64,000 nucleotides of DNA from Peromyscus leucopus (Eukaryota; Chordata; Mammalia; Rodentia; Cricetidae): contig NC_051069.1 of assembly GCF_004664715.2 (NCBI RefSeq), forward strand, positions 9,821,001-9,885,000. The letters are read 5' to 3'. The translations under genes and the position numbers were made by a program. The notes beneath the pieces were generated by a model, which was not told the origin of the DNA, did no database searches, and saw only the letters and a list, made by a program, of their open reading frames with translations. This document shows, piece after piece, positions 31,936 to 42,250 of the stretch (the stretch's first letter is position 1; each line of letters starts with the position of its first letter).

Positions 31936-32284
31936 ATAATAATAATGGTAAAAGAAATGCAGTTAAGTAAATGTTTAGATTCCTTTGAAGGCACTGCAGT
32001 GATTTAGTTCAGACAATTGAGTTTGTTGATCAGAATGTGTGGGAGTTTTTTGTCGGTGTTCTGTTTGTCTCGTTTGGTCGAGGAGTATGTCTGTCTGTCT
32101 GGAACAGAGAAGTGAGACAGACTGTGAATCTGATTGTGTTGTCAGTCAACCACCTGATCATCAAGGATCAGTGTTCACTGAGTACCCAGGCCATTTCTGA
32201 GAGGGAACAGAGCAGATTAAGATAGCATTTCTTCCTTCTAGGAATCTAGAATCTACTCAGATGCCATCTAGTCAGAATTTACCA
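31936..32284. other. Unique stretch, nothing recognised
   Basis: No repeat or exon recognised. Confidence 0.5.
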
Positions 32285-32437
32285 ACTAATCAGGTAGATC
32301 TGGGTTCAAATCCCAGTTCTGGAATTTGGCCACAAAGTGGAACTTTGGTAAATAAACATCTCTGAGCTATATCCTCCTCTGTCAAATGAAGATGCTAACA
32401 GCACCTACCTGTTGGGGTGACCATGGGAATGGAGCAC
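32285..32437 (+). repeat. MIR SINE
   Basis: 'gatctgggttcaaatcccag' (B box), 'ggccacaaagtggaactttg', 'ctctgagctatatcctcctc', 'tgaagatgctaacagcacct' follow MIR in full order. Confidence 0.82.
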
Positions 32438-32656
32438 ATAGTGGGCTTGTTTTCCAGGCCATGTGTACAAACACTTCCCACTTGCCTTAGTCTTTAGCTT
32501 AAGGAAGCCCTATGATACCCCACCCACACATGTACATCGCGTATACCTGCACACTAATAGTAAATATTTTTAAAATGATTTTTACATTTTTTCACATTTA
32601 TTGGCTGCTTGATTTTATGGGTGTGTGCATGCCATGGTGTGTGAAAAATCAATCTC
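32438..32656. other. Unique stretch with possible minus B3 tail fragment
   Basis: 'cacatttattggctgcttga' with 'gggtgtgtgcatgccatggt' near the end resembles the tail side of a minus-strand B3. Otherwise nothing recognised. Confidence 0.4.
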
Positions 32657-32892
32657 CTGATCTGGGGAAATAGTTCACTGGATAAAGTGCCTGCCCTGCA
32701 AACTTCATAACCTGGATTTAGTTCCTCAGAGCCTCTGTAAAAGCATCCAAGCTAGGCACAGTGACATAAGCATCTGTGACCCCTGTAGGCCACTCGAAGG
32801 CAGGAGCTCCAGGACGTTTTTTGCTACACAGAGAGTTTGGGGCCAGTCTGAGCTACATGAGACCCTGCTTCAAATTTTGAAAAGAGAAAAGA
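32657..32892 (+). repeat. B4/RSINE-type composite SINE
   Basis: 'ctggggaaatagttcactgg', then a B1-like part ('taagcatctgtgacccctgt' to 'gagctacatgagaccctgct') and A-rich end. Confidence 0.72.
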
Positions 32893-33395
32893 AAAAGTCC
32901 TTTGACGAAGCAGTAAGCCAATACTGTATTATTAGTTTTATTAAAATGTCGACCCTTGAATAAAGCATGTTGTTAAAAACACTGGCCAGATTGAAGGGAT
33001 GGAAAATCTGAATAAAGCTGAATATTGAAGAACAATGGCCATCCCAAGGAGAAGAACTTGTGCAATAGTTTTGAGTTGCAAACCCAATTGCCCACTTTTT
33101 TCCTGGAACACTTGTTTTCTCCTTGGACAGACTCGAGCCTGACGAAAGTGGGTTGTGACTCAGAGCTGAGGATTTGGCTGACATCTGCTAAACAGAGTGA
33201 GCCGGCCACCTAAGGGACACGGCTTGATCATCTTTGTTGCTGCTGATAAAAATCCAAGCTTTAAATGGGACACTTTTTGAAAACTTGTATTTGTCATTGG
33301 TCACTGGGCACCATTCCCATACATAGTGACCTTTGTCAGGAGATCAGTGGAGACAGCCACAGGAGGAACATTTGATGTCCTATAATGCAATCTGT
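32893..33395. other. Unique stretch, nothing recognised
   Basis: No repeat or exon recognised. Confidence 0.5.
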
Positions 33396-33602
33396 TAAAG
33401 CTGGCGAGATGGCTCCTGAAAGTCAAGATGCTGGCCGCCAAGCATAGTGACCCGAGGTTGATCCCTGAGACCCACCCAGCAGGAGAGAACCAGCTCGAGC
33501 AAGTTGTCCTCTGACCTCCACAGGAGTACTGTGGCATGCACACTCTGACACATACATCATATACACATGCAATCATTACGTAAATAAATGTAGAAATAGA
33601 TA
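33396..33602 (+). repeat. B3-type SINE (variant)
   Basis: 'agctggcgagatggctcctg', 'gttgtcctctgacctccaca' and a tail with 'gtaaataaatg'. Confidence 0.85.
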
Positions 33603-33723
33603 AACATGTATGTTAACATTGGGAGAGGTGTATAATTCACTGAACCAATATTTTCAAAATGAGAAAGACCTAACGTTACCACACACACAGGAATAAAATG
33701 ATGTATTTAAAGTGCAATCTGGG

Positions 33724-33870
33724 CCGCGTGGCGGCGGCGGTGCACACCTTTAATCTCAGCATTCGGGAGGCAGAGTCAGGGGATCTCTGTGAGTTCGAGG
33801 CCAGCCTGGTCTATAGAGCGAGATCCAGGACAGGCACCAAAATTACACAGAGAAACCCTGTCTCGAAAAA

Positions 33871-33916
<46 letters not shown>
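33724..33916 (+). repeat. B1 SINE (young) with (TA)n tail
   Basis: Near-consensus B1 including 'ggacaggcaccaaaattaca', ending in (TA)n (33876-33916). Exact 17-bp target duplication TTAAAGTGCAATCTGGG at 33707-33723 and 33917-33933. Confidence 0.97.
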
Positions 33917-33921
<5 letters not shown>

Positions 33922-33933
33922 GTGCAATCTGGG

Positions 33934-34086
33934 AAGGGCATGGTGGCTTTCACCTGTCCTCAGGAGGTTGAAGTAAGAGGACCACATGACAGGAGAAACT
34001 TGGACTGGCCTTGAACTCACAGAGATCCCCCTGCCTCTGCCTCCCGAGTGCTGGGATTAAAGGCGTGGGCCACCATGTTTGGCTCC
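33934..34086. repeat. Two B1 fragments in opposite orientation
   Basis: A short plus-strand B1 head (33934-33985) abuts a minus-strand B1 right part (33995-34085, 'gagtgctgggattaaaggcg'). Confidence 0.8.
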
Positions 34087-34350
34087 TCAACAGTTTTAGA
34101 GTATGAAAGGACCTTGAACCAGGAGCACTGAGAAGAGTGGCCCCCGTTTCTGATAAACCTACTCTCCCTCTCACCTCTCCCACTCCGTTCTCTGGAAGAG
34201 TTTACCAAGCACTTCTCAGCCCTTACTACGGGAAACTGCCTGCTTTAGACCTTGGTTTCTATTTCGTCACACCTCACACGAAGCACGGTTCTCGTGGCTT
34301 TGAAAGCCTGGCCTCCACCATGGTATGGTCAAGGGAAAGGTTTTTATTGT
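34087..34350. other. Short unique stretch
   Basis: Nothing recognised. Confidence 0.4.
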
Positions 34351-34351
34351 A

Positions 34352-34400
<49 letters not shown>

Positions 34401-34870
34401 AGCCAGAGGCATCTGGAAGAGTCCAGAGCAAAGAAAGAAGTAGACTGAACAAGGCCAGCAGACTGGTCCTGGCCAGGGCCATCTGCGAGAGAGGGGAGAA
34501 GAGCAGGGGCAGAGACTAGAGAGCGCAGCTAGAGAGGCAGGGCCAGAGAGAGAGAACACAGTGAGAAGAGCTGTGGAGAATGAGGAGCTGTGAGGGGGAA
34601 GCCTGTGAGCTGAGGGTGTTTAGGGCAGGGGAGGAGATGAGAAGGGCTAGGATGCTAGTGTGGACTTTGAAATGTGGAACAGGCACTTACGGTACCAGCA
34701 TGCACTTTGACATGCCCGCAGGTGCCACAGGTAGCCACAGGGCCCTTCTGCCAGGAGGAAGGGAAGTGACTCCTTTTGGCAGGGGGGAACCAGTTTCACA
34801 AGTTCCCGAGGAATGCTGGCGTCGTCTATCTGACCGCCAGAAATCCTCTTATAGGCCGGGCTGAGCCCAT
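34351..34870. repeat. (GA)n followed by a purine-rich, probably repeated sequence of unknown class
   Basis: After (GA)n (34354-34399), about 470 bp of G/A-rich sequence ends in less biased DNA with 'ccagtttcacaagttcccga'. Its texture suggests an interspersed repeat or LTR, but I cannot assign a family, and no terminal repeats were found. Confidence 0.35.
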
Positions 34871-35051
34871 TTCTGATATTTGGACTGCCTTCTGGGGTTT
34901 GAGGATGGAATTTCCTTAGGACCTGACATTCTGCAAATGTCTAAACAGATTTTCGATGTTGATACCATCTCTGTTGTTAAGGAACTTGTGAGCTAGTGGG
35001 AAGAGCTAAACAACTGTGCAAACATGTAGAACTTTGGCAGTTATTTCTTTT

Positions 35052-35288
35052 GTAAATCATATTTATTTATTTATTTATTTATTTCTGTGTGTGTGTGTGT
35101 GTGCGCGCATCTGTGTGTGTGCATCTGTGCGTGTATTTATGAGTATGTGGGCTGGCACATGGAAGTCAGAGGACAACTCTCCAGAACTGGTTTTTCTCCT
35201 TCCCCTATGTGGGTCCCCAGGGATGGAACTCAGCTCATCTGACTTGGAGGTAAACGCCTTTACCTGCCGAGCCATCTCATCCGTGCCT
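35052..35288 (-). repeat. B3-type SINE with (TTTA)n and (TG)n
   Basis: Tail side (TTTA)n at 35060-35084 and TG/CG repeats, then 'ggaagtcagaggacaactct', 'gggatggaactcagctcatc', 'tacctgccgagccatctcat'. Confidence 0.9.
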
Positions 35289-35362
35289 CAAACATATTTC
35301 TAAACTATCTTCTTCAAGAAAAAAAATATATACGTATTTAAAAATGTCTTTACTTTACTAGG

Positions 35363-35537
35363 AAAAAGTTTAGCTCAGGCATGCCAGAAGCTCACCGTGT
35401 AGCCTCAGCTGGCCTTAACTCACGGCGGTCTCCCTCCTCCAGCCTCAGAAGTACAGGGATAGGGGATATAGCCTAGAGGCAGAGAATCTGACTGCAGACC
35501 TCTGGAATTAGAGGTATAGGTCACCACACCTGGGAAC
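35363..35537 (-). repeat. B1 SINE interrupted by a partial ID
   Basis: Minus B1 ('agctcaccgtgtagcctcag' to 'gtacagggat') broken by an ID-like piece ('ggggatatagcctagaggca', about 35460-35500), then the B1 end ('tataggtcaccacacctggg'). Confidence 0.7.
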
Positions 35538-35543
35538 TATTTC

Positions 35544-35660
35544 CCCCCTATTTTTGGAGATAAGATCTCTCTGCGCTTCCTAGGCTGGTTTTAACCTCGC
35601 CATTCTGTCTCCCCTTCTCTAGTACTGGGATCAAAGTGTGAGCCCCCAAGCCCAGGGCAG
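35544..35660 (-). repeat. B1 SINE
   Basis: 'gagataagatctctctgcgc', 'cctaggctggttttaacctc', 'agtactgggatcaaagtgtg'. Degenerate. Confidence 0.78.
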
Positions 35661-35815
35661 GTCTGTGGTCTTGCTTGCAAATGTAAAACCTCAGCCATAT
35701 GTGCTTATATTTTCTGCAGTTGCTTCTAGGTAGCAAGGAGAAAGACAAGCAGCCAGCCACTCTGGAGAACAGTAAAGAAAGGCACACCAGAAGATAGGTG
35801 TGTCCCTTGTCCCTG

Positions 35816-35942
35816 ACTCTTTTTATTTTTTTTTCTTTTTAAAGACAGGGTCTCATTTTTCCCGGGGTGCTCAAACTTGCTTTGCAGTGGAGGATGGCCT
35901 TTTTCATGTGTTGGCCGCTTGGGATCACAGTTTGGACACATG
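35816..35942 (-). repeat. B1-like remnant
   Basis: A T-rich tail, 'aaagacagggtctcattttt' and 'gccgcttgggatcacagttt'. Strongly decayed. Confidence 0.48.
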
Positions 35943-36459
35943 TCCTATATATAGATTCATGATAACACTCTGGTCACCACCAGCCTCTGATGATATGGGT
36001 GAAGCCAGTGTGATTTTTGCCCCTTGTAAATTTTCCTCTGTGGATTTGCTTTTGTTTTCTTTCCCTTTGCCTAAATGTGATTCTAAATAGAATGAGAGGC
36101 CGTGCCTCCGTGAGTAAGACATTAATTGTTAAAATCAGCCACCCCAAGGGAAAGGAGGCACATCAGCCATCTAACCTAACCGGCAATCTTCCTTTAGATT
36201 GGAGACCCGAGGACACCTGGTGACTTTTCAGGTGTCATCAGAATGTGCATCAAAGACAGGGACAGCTGCAGGATTGCCGAGTCTGGCCTTCCCCCGTTCA
36301 TGGTTTACAAATGTTTCTTCAGGGTTTCTCTCTAAGCCCTCTGCTCGCAGGTGGTAGCACTCTGGCCATGTTCCAATCAACTGATTTGTTATAATGGAGT
36401 TTTGTCTCTCCCGCCACCTTGTCTCTTGACTAATTAATCGGCTTTATCAAGTACACATT
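35943..36459. other. Unique stretch, nothing recognised
   Basis: No repeat or exon recognised. Confidence 0.5.
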
Positions 36460-36800
36460 GACTAAGCCTTTGCTTGATAGGAGAGGCAGTGGAACCTTTG
36501 AGGGGTGATAGAAACTTTGAGAGGTGGGACATAATGAAAGTCACTGAGGGTACACCCTTGAAGGGGATATTGGGACCCCAGCCCTTTCCTGTCTCTCTTT
36601 ACTCCCTGGCCACCATGAGGTGACCAGGTTCCCTCCACCACATGCTCCCATCATACTGACTCACCCAGGCCTGAAGTGATGGGAGCCAATAGGCTCAGAA
36701 TTGAAACTCCTGAAATGATGAGCCAAAATAAAACTTGCTTCCTTTTAAGTAGTTTATCTTGGACATTTTGTCACAGTGATGGAAGCTGGTAGCACACTGG
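36460..36800 (+). mobile_element. MaLR-type (MLT1/MST-like) solo LTR
   Basis: 'ctttgagaggtgggacataa', 'gggatattgggaccccagcc', 'ctggccaccatgaggtgacc', then 'gagccaaaataaaacttgct' (polyadenylation-type signal) and 'attttgtcacagtgatggaa' in MaLR LTR order. Confidence 0.65.
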
Positions 36801-36889
36801 GAGAGAAGGATGATGAAAGGAGTGTCCACAGATCACCATCTAGCAGGACAGACCGACTGGCTATGATAGTAATACTCAAAACCGCTGGA

Positions 36890-36985
36890 GCTGGGCATGG
36901 TGGCACGTGTCTTTGATCCCAGTACTAGGGTGAGTTCAGACAAGGCTACACCGTGAGACCCAGTCTGAAAACAAAACAAAGGAAC
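36890..36985 (+). repeat. B1 SINE, internally deleted
   Basis: 'gctgggcatggtggcacgtg' then jump to 'gagttcagacaaggctacac' and an A/C-rich tail. Confidence 0.8.
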
Positions 36986-37041
36986 AAATCCTGTCACAAG
37001 GGCACATCTCACTCTGGAGGAAGGCTCCATAGAGGAAGCAA

Positions 37042-37203
37042 CTTTGTTTTGTTTTGCTTTTCGAGACAGGGTTTCTCTGTGTAGTTTTGGTGCCTGTCCT
37101 GGATGTCGCTCTGTAGACCAGGCTGGCCTCCAACTCAGAGATCTGCCTGGCTCTGCCTCCTGAGTGCTGGGATTAAAGGCATGTGCCACCACCACCCATC
37201 TGA
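37042..37203 (-). repeat. B1 SINE (TTGGTGCC subtype)
   Basis: 'gtagttttggtgcctgtcct' and 'gagtgctgggattaaaggca'. Short flanking duplication 'aagcaactt' (about 37036 and 37206). Confidence 0.94.
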
Positions 37204-37254
37204 AAAAGCAACTTCTGAGATCATTTTTTTTTCTTTTTTTTACTTCTAGGGACA

Positions 37255-37745
37255 ATGGAGTCAATCAGAAGAGCAGGTAGAAGGAAGTGTGAAGAAGGCA
37301 TGTTGGCATGACAAAATTTCCTGGGGAGATGCTACACATACCTACTCACTCCTTGTGATCTCAGGACAAACCAAAGTATAGATACCACCAAAGGCCAACT
37401 TGGTGAACCCTGAGTTTTACTGCGGTGACTTACAGGAATATAGGTGAGGGGTCACTTACAGAAGCAGCCATGACTCACAGACAGCTGCATCACCAAAGCC
37501 CACCCCAGCACGGATGACAGCTCACAAAGCTGGGAACCGGGAGCACACTGCACAGCCCTTTCCAGTTGCTCCAGTTGGTCTAAAGCTCTTCCAGGCAGCT
37601 CAGCTGGTTTCTGTTTCTTCCAGGCGCCTGGTCTGGTCTCAGAGCCCTCTTTACAGCTTGGCTTATCTGACTCTTTGAAGCTTTTTTTTTTTTTGTCTGA
37701 GAATCTTCTTTGCAGCTGAGCTAGCTGGGAATCTGAGATACAGGA
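37255..37745 (-). mobile_element. Probable LTR-type repeat
   Basis: On the minus strand it carries AGTAAAACT, then 'ggttcaccaagtt', then 'ggtggtatctatactttggt'. This is the same block as the candidate LTR at 10735-11140. The rest (repeated 'ccaggcagctcagctggt'-like units) differs. Boundaries are approximate. Confidence 0.52.
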
Positions 37746-37757
37746 GAACTTGCCTCA

Positions 37758-37806
37758 AAACAAAACAAAAAAAAAAAAAAAAAAAAAAAAAGAAAGAAAG
37801 AAAAAT
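37758..37806 (+). repeat. Poly-A tract
   Basis: A run ending in GAAA units, preceded by a short B1 3'-like piece ('gagaacttgcctcaaaac'). Confidence 0.85.
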
Positions 37807-37907
37807 CCAGAATTCCCATGAGTCCCTAGTTTTGGTCATCCTCCTGAATAACACACATCTTTCTTTACAAAAGCCTCTAGCAGCAGCACCAAAGACAATG
37901 TAGACGG

Positions 37908-38021
37908 AGCTGAAGTTGTAGCCTGGTGGTAGATCACTTGCTCAGCATGCATGAGGCTGTGAAATCATCCCTAGCCTACAAGAAGGAAGGAAGAGAAAGG
38001 AAGGGAAGGAAGAAAGGGAGA
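37908..38021 (+). repeat. ID-type SINE with (GGAA)n tail
   Basis: 'agttgtagcctggtggtaga' and 'gcatgcatgaggctgtgaaa', then GGAA/GAAA units. Confidence 0.78.
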
Positions 38022-38026
38022 TGGCT

Positions 38027-38168
38027 GGTGTAGGTGTAGTGGTAGACTTCTGTAACCCCAGCATTTGGGAGGTGGAACAGAGGAATCAAGAGCTTAAGGC
38101 GAGTCTCAACTACCTAGTGAGTTCGAGGCCAGCCTGGGATACATGAAACGGTGTCTCATACTATAAAT
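38027..38168 (+). repeat. B1 SINE
   Basis: 'ggtgtagtggtagacttctg' to 'ccagcctgggatacatgaaa'. Confidence 0.88.
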
Positions 38169-38213
38169 AAACAAATATGAATTAGAGGAGGAAATAGCAA
38201 TATTGTATATCAG

Positions 38214-38300
38214 AGGGTCTAAAGATACTGCTCAGAGGAAGAATGCTTGCCTAGCATGTGCAAGACTTGGGGTTCAACCCATAGCATAAACCAAACAAAC
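38214..38300 (+). repeat. ID-type SINE
   Basis: 'gtctaaagatactgctcaga' and 'cttggggttcaacccatagc'. Confidence 0.72.
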
Positions 38301-38534
38301 TAGCGGAAGTCATGCCTGAGCGATGACGACAGAAGAGGGACCATCAGTTTAGAAGAGTCCTTGACACACTTGGCAGTACACCCTCCCACCCACTCACAAT
38401 ATGCACTTACTCCGGCACTTGTGACCTGACCCTAAGAATTTCTAGTGGCTTCCCTTATGAGTTAAAAGTGCTCAATACTTCACAGGCAAGCAGAAGTCTG
38501 CCATAATCAATCTGGATCTCAAACACAGTGCCAC

Positions 38535-38571
<37 letters not shown>

Positions 38572-38604
38572 TATTATTATTACTATTACTATTACTACTA
38601 CTAT
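38535..38604 (+). repeat. (TTA)n microsatellite
   Basis: TTA units with late ACT interruptions. Confidence 0.97.
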
Positions 38605-38778
38605 TTTTTGAGACAGAGATTATAGCCCAGGCTGGTTTCAAATCCACAGTGAGGCTGAGGATGATCTTGAACTTCTAATCCTCCTGCCTCCCACTTCCAA
38701 ACACTGAGATTTCAGTGTAATCTGTAATCAGGTGTGTCTCCTTGCCCATTTTATGGGGTGCTCAGGATGGAATCCAGG
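38605..38778 (-). repeat. B4-type SINE (B1 + ID), degenerate
   Basis: 'ttttttgagacagagattat' and 'gcccaggctggtttcaaatc', then 'gtaatcaggtgtgtctcctt' and an ID-like end ('ggggtgctcaggatggaatc'). Confidence 0.7.
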
Positions 38779-39027
38779 TGTGGTGGTTTGAATGGCCTCC
38801 ATAAGCTCATATAGTTGAATGCTTGGTCCCCAATTTATGGGCCTATTTGTTTGGGAAGGGTTAGGAGGTATGTCACCCAGGGTGGGCTTTGATGTTTCAA
38901 AAGGTCACGCTATTCCCAGTTAACTCTCTGTCTCTGTCTCTCTCTTTGCCTTGTGGTTGTTGTCTCAACATTCAAGCTCTCAGCTACTTCTCCTGCACCA
39001 TGCCTGCCTGCTGCCATGCTTCCTTAA
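38779..39027 (+). repeat. MaLR-type LTR, 3'-truncated
   Basis: TGTGGTGGTTTGAATG start, 'aaggtcacgctattcccagt' and 'atgcctgcctgctgccatgc'. It ends abruptly before the AATTAAA signal. Confidence 0.8.
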
Positions 39028-39047
39028 ACAACAACAACAAAACATGT

Positions 39048-39135
39048 TTGTGAGAGATGGAGCTCAGTGGTAGAGGATGTGACAAACACATACAACGTCC
39101 TGGGCTGGATTCCCAGCACTACAAGAAACAAAAGA
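39048..39135 (+). repeat. ID-type SINE
   Basis: 'gagatggagctcagtggtag' and 'tgggctggattcccagcact', then an A-rich tail. Confidence 0.82.
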
Positions 39136-39149
39136 AACACCAAAAGCCA

Positions 39150-39845
39150 AGTTTGACACCTTCTGCCAGGCAGCCCCAGGGGCCACACAGGGCTGGGGAC
39201 TCAGGCAAGTCTCACTGTCCTTCCTGTCCTCCATTATGCACTTCAGACTTTCTCTTAGACCTGGAACACCCTGCTTGCAGGAGCCCCGCTTCCCACCCCA
39301 CGTCCATTCCCTGGGGGAATCCACCACTTGCTTTGGACCCAGGGTTCCCCTAGCCCTTCCATCCCTGTCTCTACAAACCTATTCTTTGTCTTACTGCAGC
39401 CTGCTCTCAGGTTTCCTCTCCATGCCCTACCTCCATCCCTGGGGACGCTACCCCTTGGTGCAGACCCTGGTTCTTCTAACTCTTTCCCACGGCCCCTCTC
39501 AGCCTGTACACATAGGCCATCTCCATTCCTGTCACTCACTGACCCACAGAAGCACTAGGGTCCCCACAGCCACCATACTTGCCTAGGATCCAGAGAGGAC
39601 AATAGCAACCAAAGAGCGAAACAGCAGCCCAACAAAGATGAGATCAGATCTAGACACCAAGAAACACCTCAAACATCATAGCTCCAGGTGCTTAGACCCA
39701 AGCACAGAACCACAGACAGGAAAAAGCTAAGGCAATATGCTTCCACCAAAAACCGTAATCCTATTACAGTAGGCCTTGAGAAATGCAAAATAGCTGAAGC
39801 CTAGGACAAGGACTTCAAAATAGCAAGTACGAATATATCTAAGAA
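39150..39845 (+). mobile_element. L1 5'UTR with promoter monomer-like repeats, leading into ORF1
   Basis: 39296-39540 contains two diverged copies of a C/T-rich unit about 128 bp apart (anchors 'ccctgggg' at 39309 and 39437). This resembles the tandem monomers of rodent L1 promoters. 39595-39840 resembles the 3' end of an Lx-type L1 5'UTR ('ggccttgagaaatgcaaaat', 'gctgaagcctaggacaagga'). It ends where an MaLR-type LTR begins. Confidence 0.58.
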
Positions 39846-39846
39846 C

Positions 39847-40151
39847 CTCGCAGTAGTTTGAATGAGCATCGCTTCTATAAGTTCATATATTTGAATATTT
39901 GGTTCCCTGTTGATGGACTTGCTTAGGAAGGATATGTGGCCTTGTAGAAGAAGGTATGTCATTAGGGATGGGTTTTGAGGTTTCAAAAGCCCATGCAAGG
40001 CTCATTCTTGCTCTCTCTGCCCCAACTTGTGGATCAAATGTAAGCTCTCAGCTACTTCTCCAGGCCATGCCCATCTGCCTGCCGCCATGCTCCTCATCAT
40101 GATGATCATGTCCTTGCCCTTTGAATCTGTAAGCAAATCCTCCATTAAATG
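39847..40151 (+). repeat. MaLR-type LTR, slightly truncated
   Basis: 'cagtagtttgaatgagcatc', 'ggttttgaggtttcaaaagc' and 'ctgtaagcaaatcctccatt', then 'aaatgc'. It sits exactly between L1 5' and L1 3' sequence. Confidence 0.82.
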
Positions 40152-40491
40152 CAGGGATCATACAGGGAGGGACTACTAACACTAAAGGCCATTTGTAAAA
40201 CCAAATGGAAGCCTACGACTGTAGCTTCCTAAAATATATACATATATACAAGAAATCTAAATGGAGTCATCAAAGAGCAGGAAAGAAAATGCCCCAATTA
40301 GACATCTTATGCTACCAGGTAAAACCTCTAGTGCCAGGAATGGGTTATGTTGGCCAAAGGCAGCCTATGAAAACTCCCAAACACCACAGGCCATTGTCAA
40401 GGCTATTGGTTACTTTCCACCACCAGATAGTAAGGCCCTATTGCTGAAGACATAGCTTCATATGCCATTGAACACAAAGAAGTTGAGCTGG

Positions 40492-40650
40492 CCAGGAGGT
40501 GGTTATGCATGCCTTTAATTCCAGCACTCAGGAGGCAGAGCCAGGTGGATCTCTGAGTTCGAGGCCAGCCTGGTCTACAGCAAGGGATCCAGGACAGGCA
40601 TCAAAATTACACAGAGAAACCCTGTCTTGAAAAAATCAAGGGAAAAAAAA
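40492..40650 (+). repeat. B1 SINE inside L1 3'UTR
   Basis: Near-full B1 with 'catcaaaattacacagagaa'. A 15-bp duplication with one mismatch (AAGAAGTTGAGCTGG 40477; AAGAAGTTGACCTGG 40651). Confidence 0.95.
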
Positions 40651-41142
40651 AAGAAGTTGACCTGGTACCTAACTAGAAAGTTTACCCCTACTAGCTAGTA
40701 TTCATGGTATTGGAAGGTACTCTGCACTCTACTGAAGGAGAAAGGTAATCATCAGTATCTTAAAGCTCAAACCCTGTGACTTGCCTGTGAGATAGTCTGG
40801 TGCAATAGTGGCACAGATATTATGGGAGTAACCAACCAATTTCTAATTGGCTTTAAGACTCACTCTATAAGATGGAACCCATACACTCTGCTAAAGTAGC
40901 CAAGAACCTGGGAGTAGATAGATCGTCAGCCCAGGGGAGAACCTAATAGCATTCTGCTAAAGGAACATAGCACCGAAATGTCTCCTAATGATGGACATGC
41001 TGTTGTACCCTCACTCAACCCACAACTTGAGAATGGGAATCAGTAGGTGGGGACTTACACAGAGACCCACAATTGACAACTGGCAGAAAGAGAGAGACTT
41101 TGGAGCACAGTCCTCAATGGGATGTCTTCATCAACTCCTCCC

Positions 41143-41692
41143 TGTAGCAGGAATCTTAAAAGTTCTTATTAATAAAATCAAACCCGGGGCCAGTTATTGG
41201 GGTGAAAGGCTGGATGGTCAGAGAGACAGAAAAAGCCACAGCTAACCTTACCTGGCCAACTTCTCAGCTAGTCTTGTTTCCTCAGACTGGAAGCCTCTGT
41301 GTCCTCACATCCAAATGGCTCTCAGCTGAACTGTGCTGCTAGAAGCCTGAAAGCTTAACCAGCCAAATGCCTAACCAGTCAGTTTAACTAGTTTTAACAG
41401 TTTTAACTAGTTTCTGGTCCTCACGCCTTATATACCTTTCTGCTTTCTACCACCACTCCCTGAGATTAAAGGCTCACTTTCTGGGATTAAAGGCGTGTGT
41501 CACCATGCCTGGCTGTTTCCAATGTGGCCTTGAACTCACAGAGATCCAGAGGGATTTCTACCTCTGGAGTGTTAGGATTAAAGGCATGTGTGCCACCATT
41601 TTCTAGCCTTTGTATTTAGTGGATGTTCTGTCTCTGACCCCAGGTAAGTTTACTAGGATGCACAATATTTTGGGGAATACAATACCACCACA
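41143..41692 (-). mobile_element. ERVK-like solo LTR with exact 6-bp target duplication
   Basis: 550 bp. The minus strand begins TGTGGTGGTATTG and ends with CTGCTACA. It is flanked by CCTCCC at 41137-41142 and 41693-41698, and the L1 3'UTR resumes across the site. The U3 contains a B1-derived piece ('cacatgcctttaatcctaac', on the minus strand) and related 'cctttaatc' repeats, with 'ggtatataaggc' as a likely TATA box (about 41425-41440). No internal region. Confidence 0.9.
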
Positions 41693-42032
41693 CCTCCCCT
41701 TAAGGCTCAGGAAGCCATGTGGAAGAGAAGGAAAGATTGTAAGAGCCAGTGAGGTTTTTAGTTTTAGTTTTTTCTTTTTTGTTTTTTTGTTTTTTTGTAA
41801 TCTTTTTTTGTTTTGTTTGGGCATTTTTTTGTCTTATTTATGTTTTGCTTATTTATTTTTATTTCCACTTTTCATGTTTGCATATTAGTTTCTGTTTTTA
41901 TTTGATCTTTTTTAAACAGAGAGAAAAAGAACATGAAGCTGGGTGGGTAGGGTTATGGGGAGGATCTGAGAGGAAAATTAGGTAAGGGGGGAAAACATGA
42001 TGAAAATATATTGCATAAAATATTTTTTTCCA

Positions 42033-42193
42033 GCTGGGTGGTGGTGGTGGTGCATGCCTTTAATCCCAGCACTTGGGAGGCAGAGGCAGGTGGGTCTCTG
42101 TGAGTTTGAGGCCAACCTGGTCTACAGAGCTAGTCCAAGACAGGCTCCAAAGCTACAGAGAAACCCTGTCTCAAGAAAAAAAAAAAAAAAAAA
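42033..42193 (+). repeat. B1 SINE
   Basis: 'ctgggtggtggtggtggtgc' to 'agagaaaccctgtctcaaga' with an A tail. Flanking copies of 'aaatatttttttcca' (42018; about 42195) form the target duplication in the L1 tail. Confidence 0.94.
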
Positions 42194-42250
42194 AAATATT
42201 TTTTTTTCCAAAAAAAGAAAAGAAAAAAAGAAAGAAAAGAAAAGAAAAGT

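Larger units (their letters stand above)
40152..42250 (+). mobile_element. Lx-type L1 3'UTR, interrupted by two B1s and a solo LTR
   Basis: Long 3'UTR typical of older rodent L1: 'gtaaaacctctagtgccagg', 'gaacctgggagtagatagat', 'ttacacagagacccacaatt', then a T-rich region with 'gtttgggcatttttttgtct', 'gaagctgggtgggtagggtt', 'gatgaaaatatattgcataa' and an A-rich tail. A partner copy lies on the minus strand at 58080-58775. ORF2 is absent. Confidence 0.85.
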
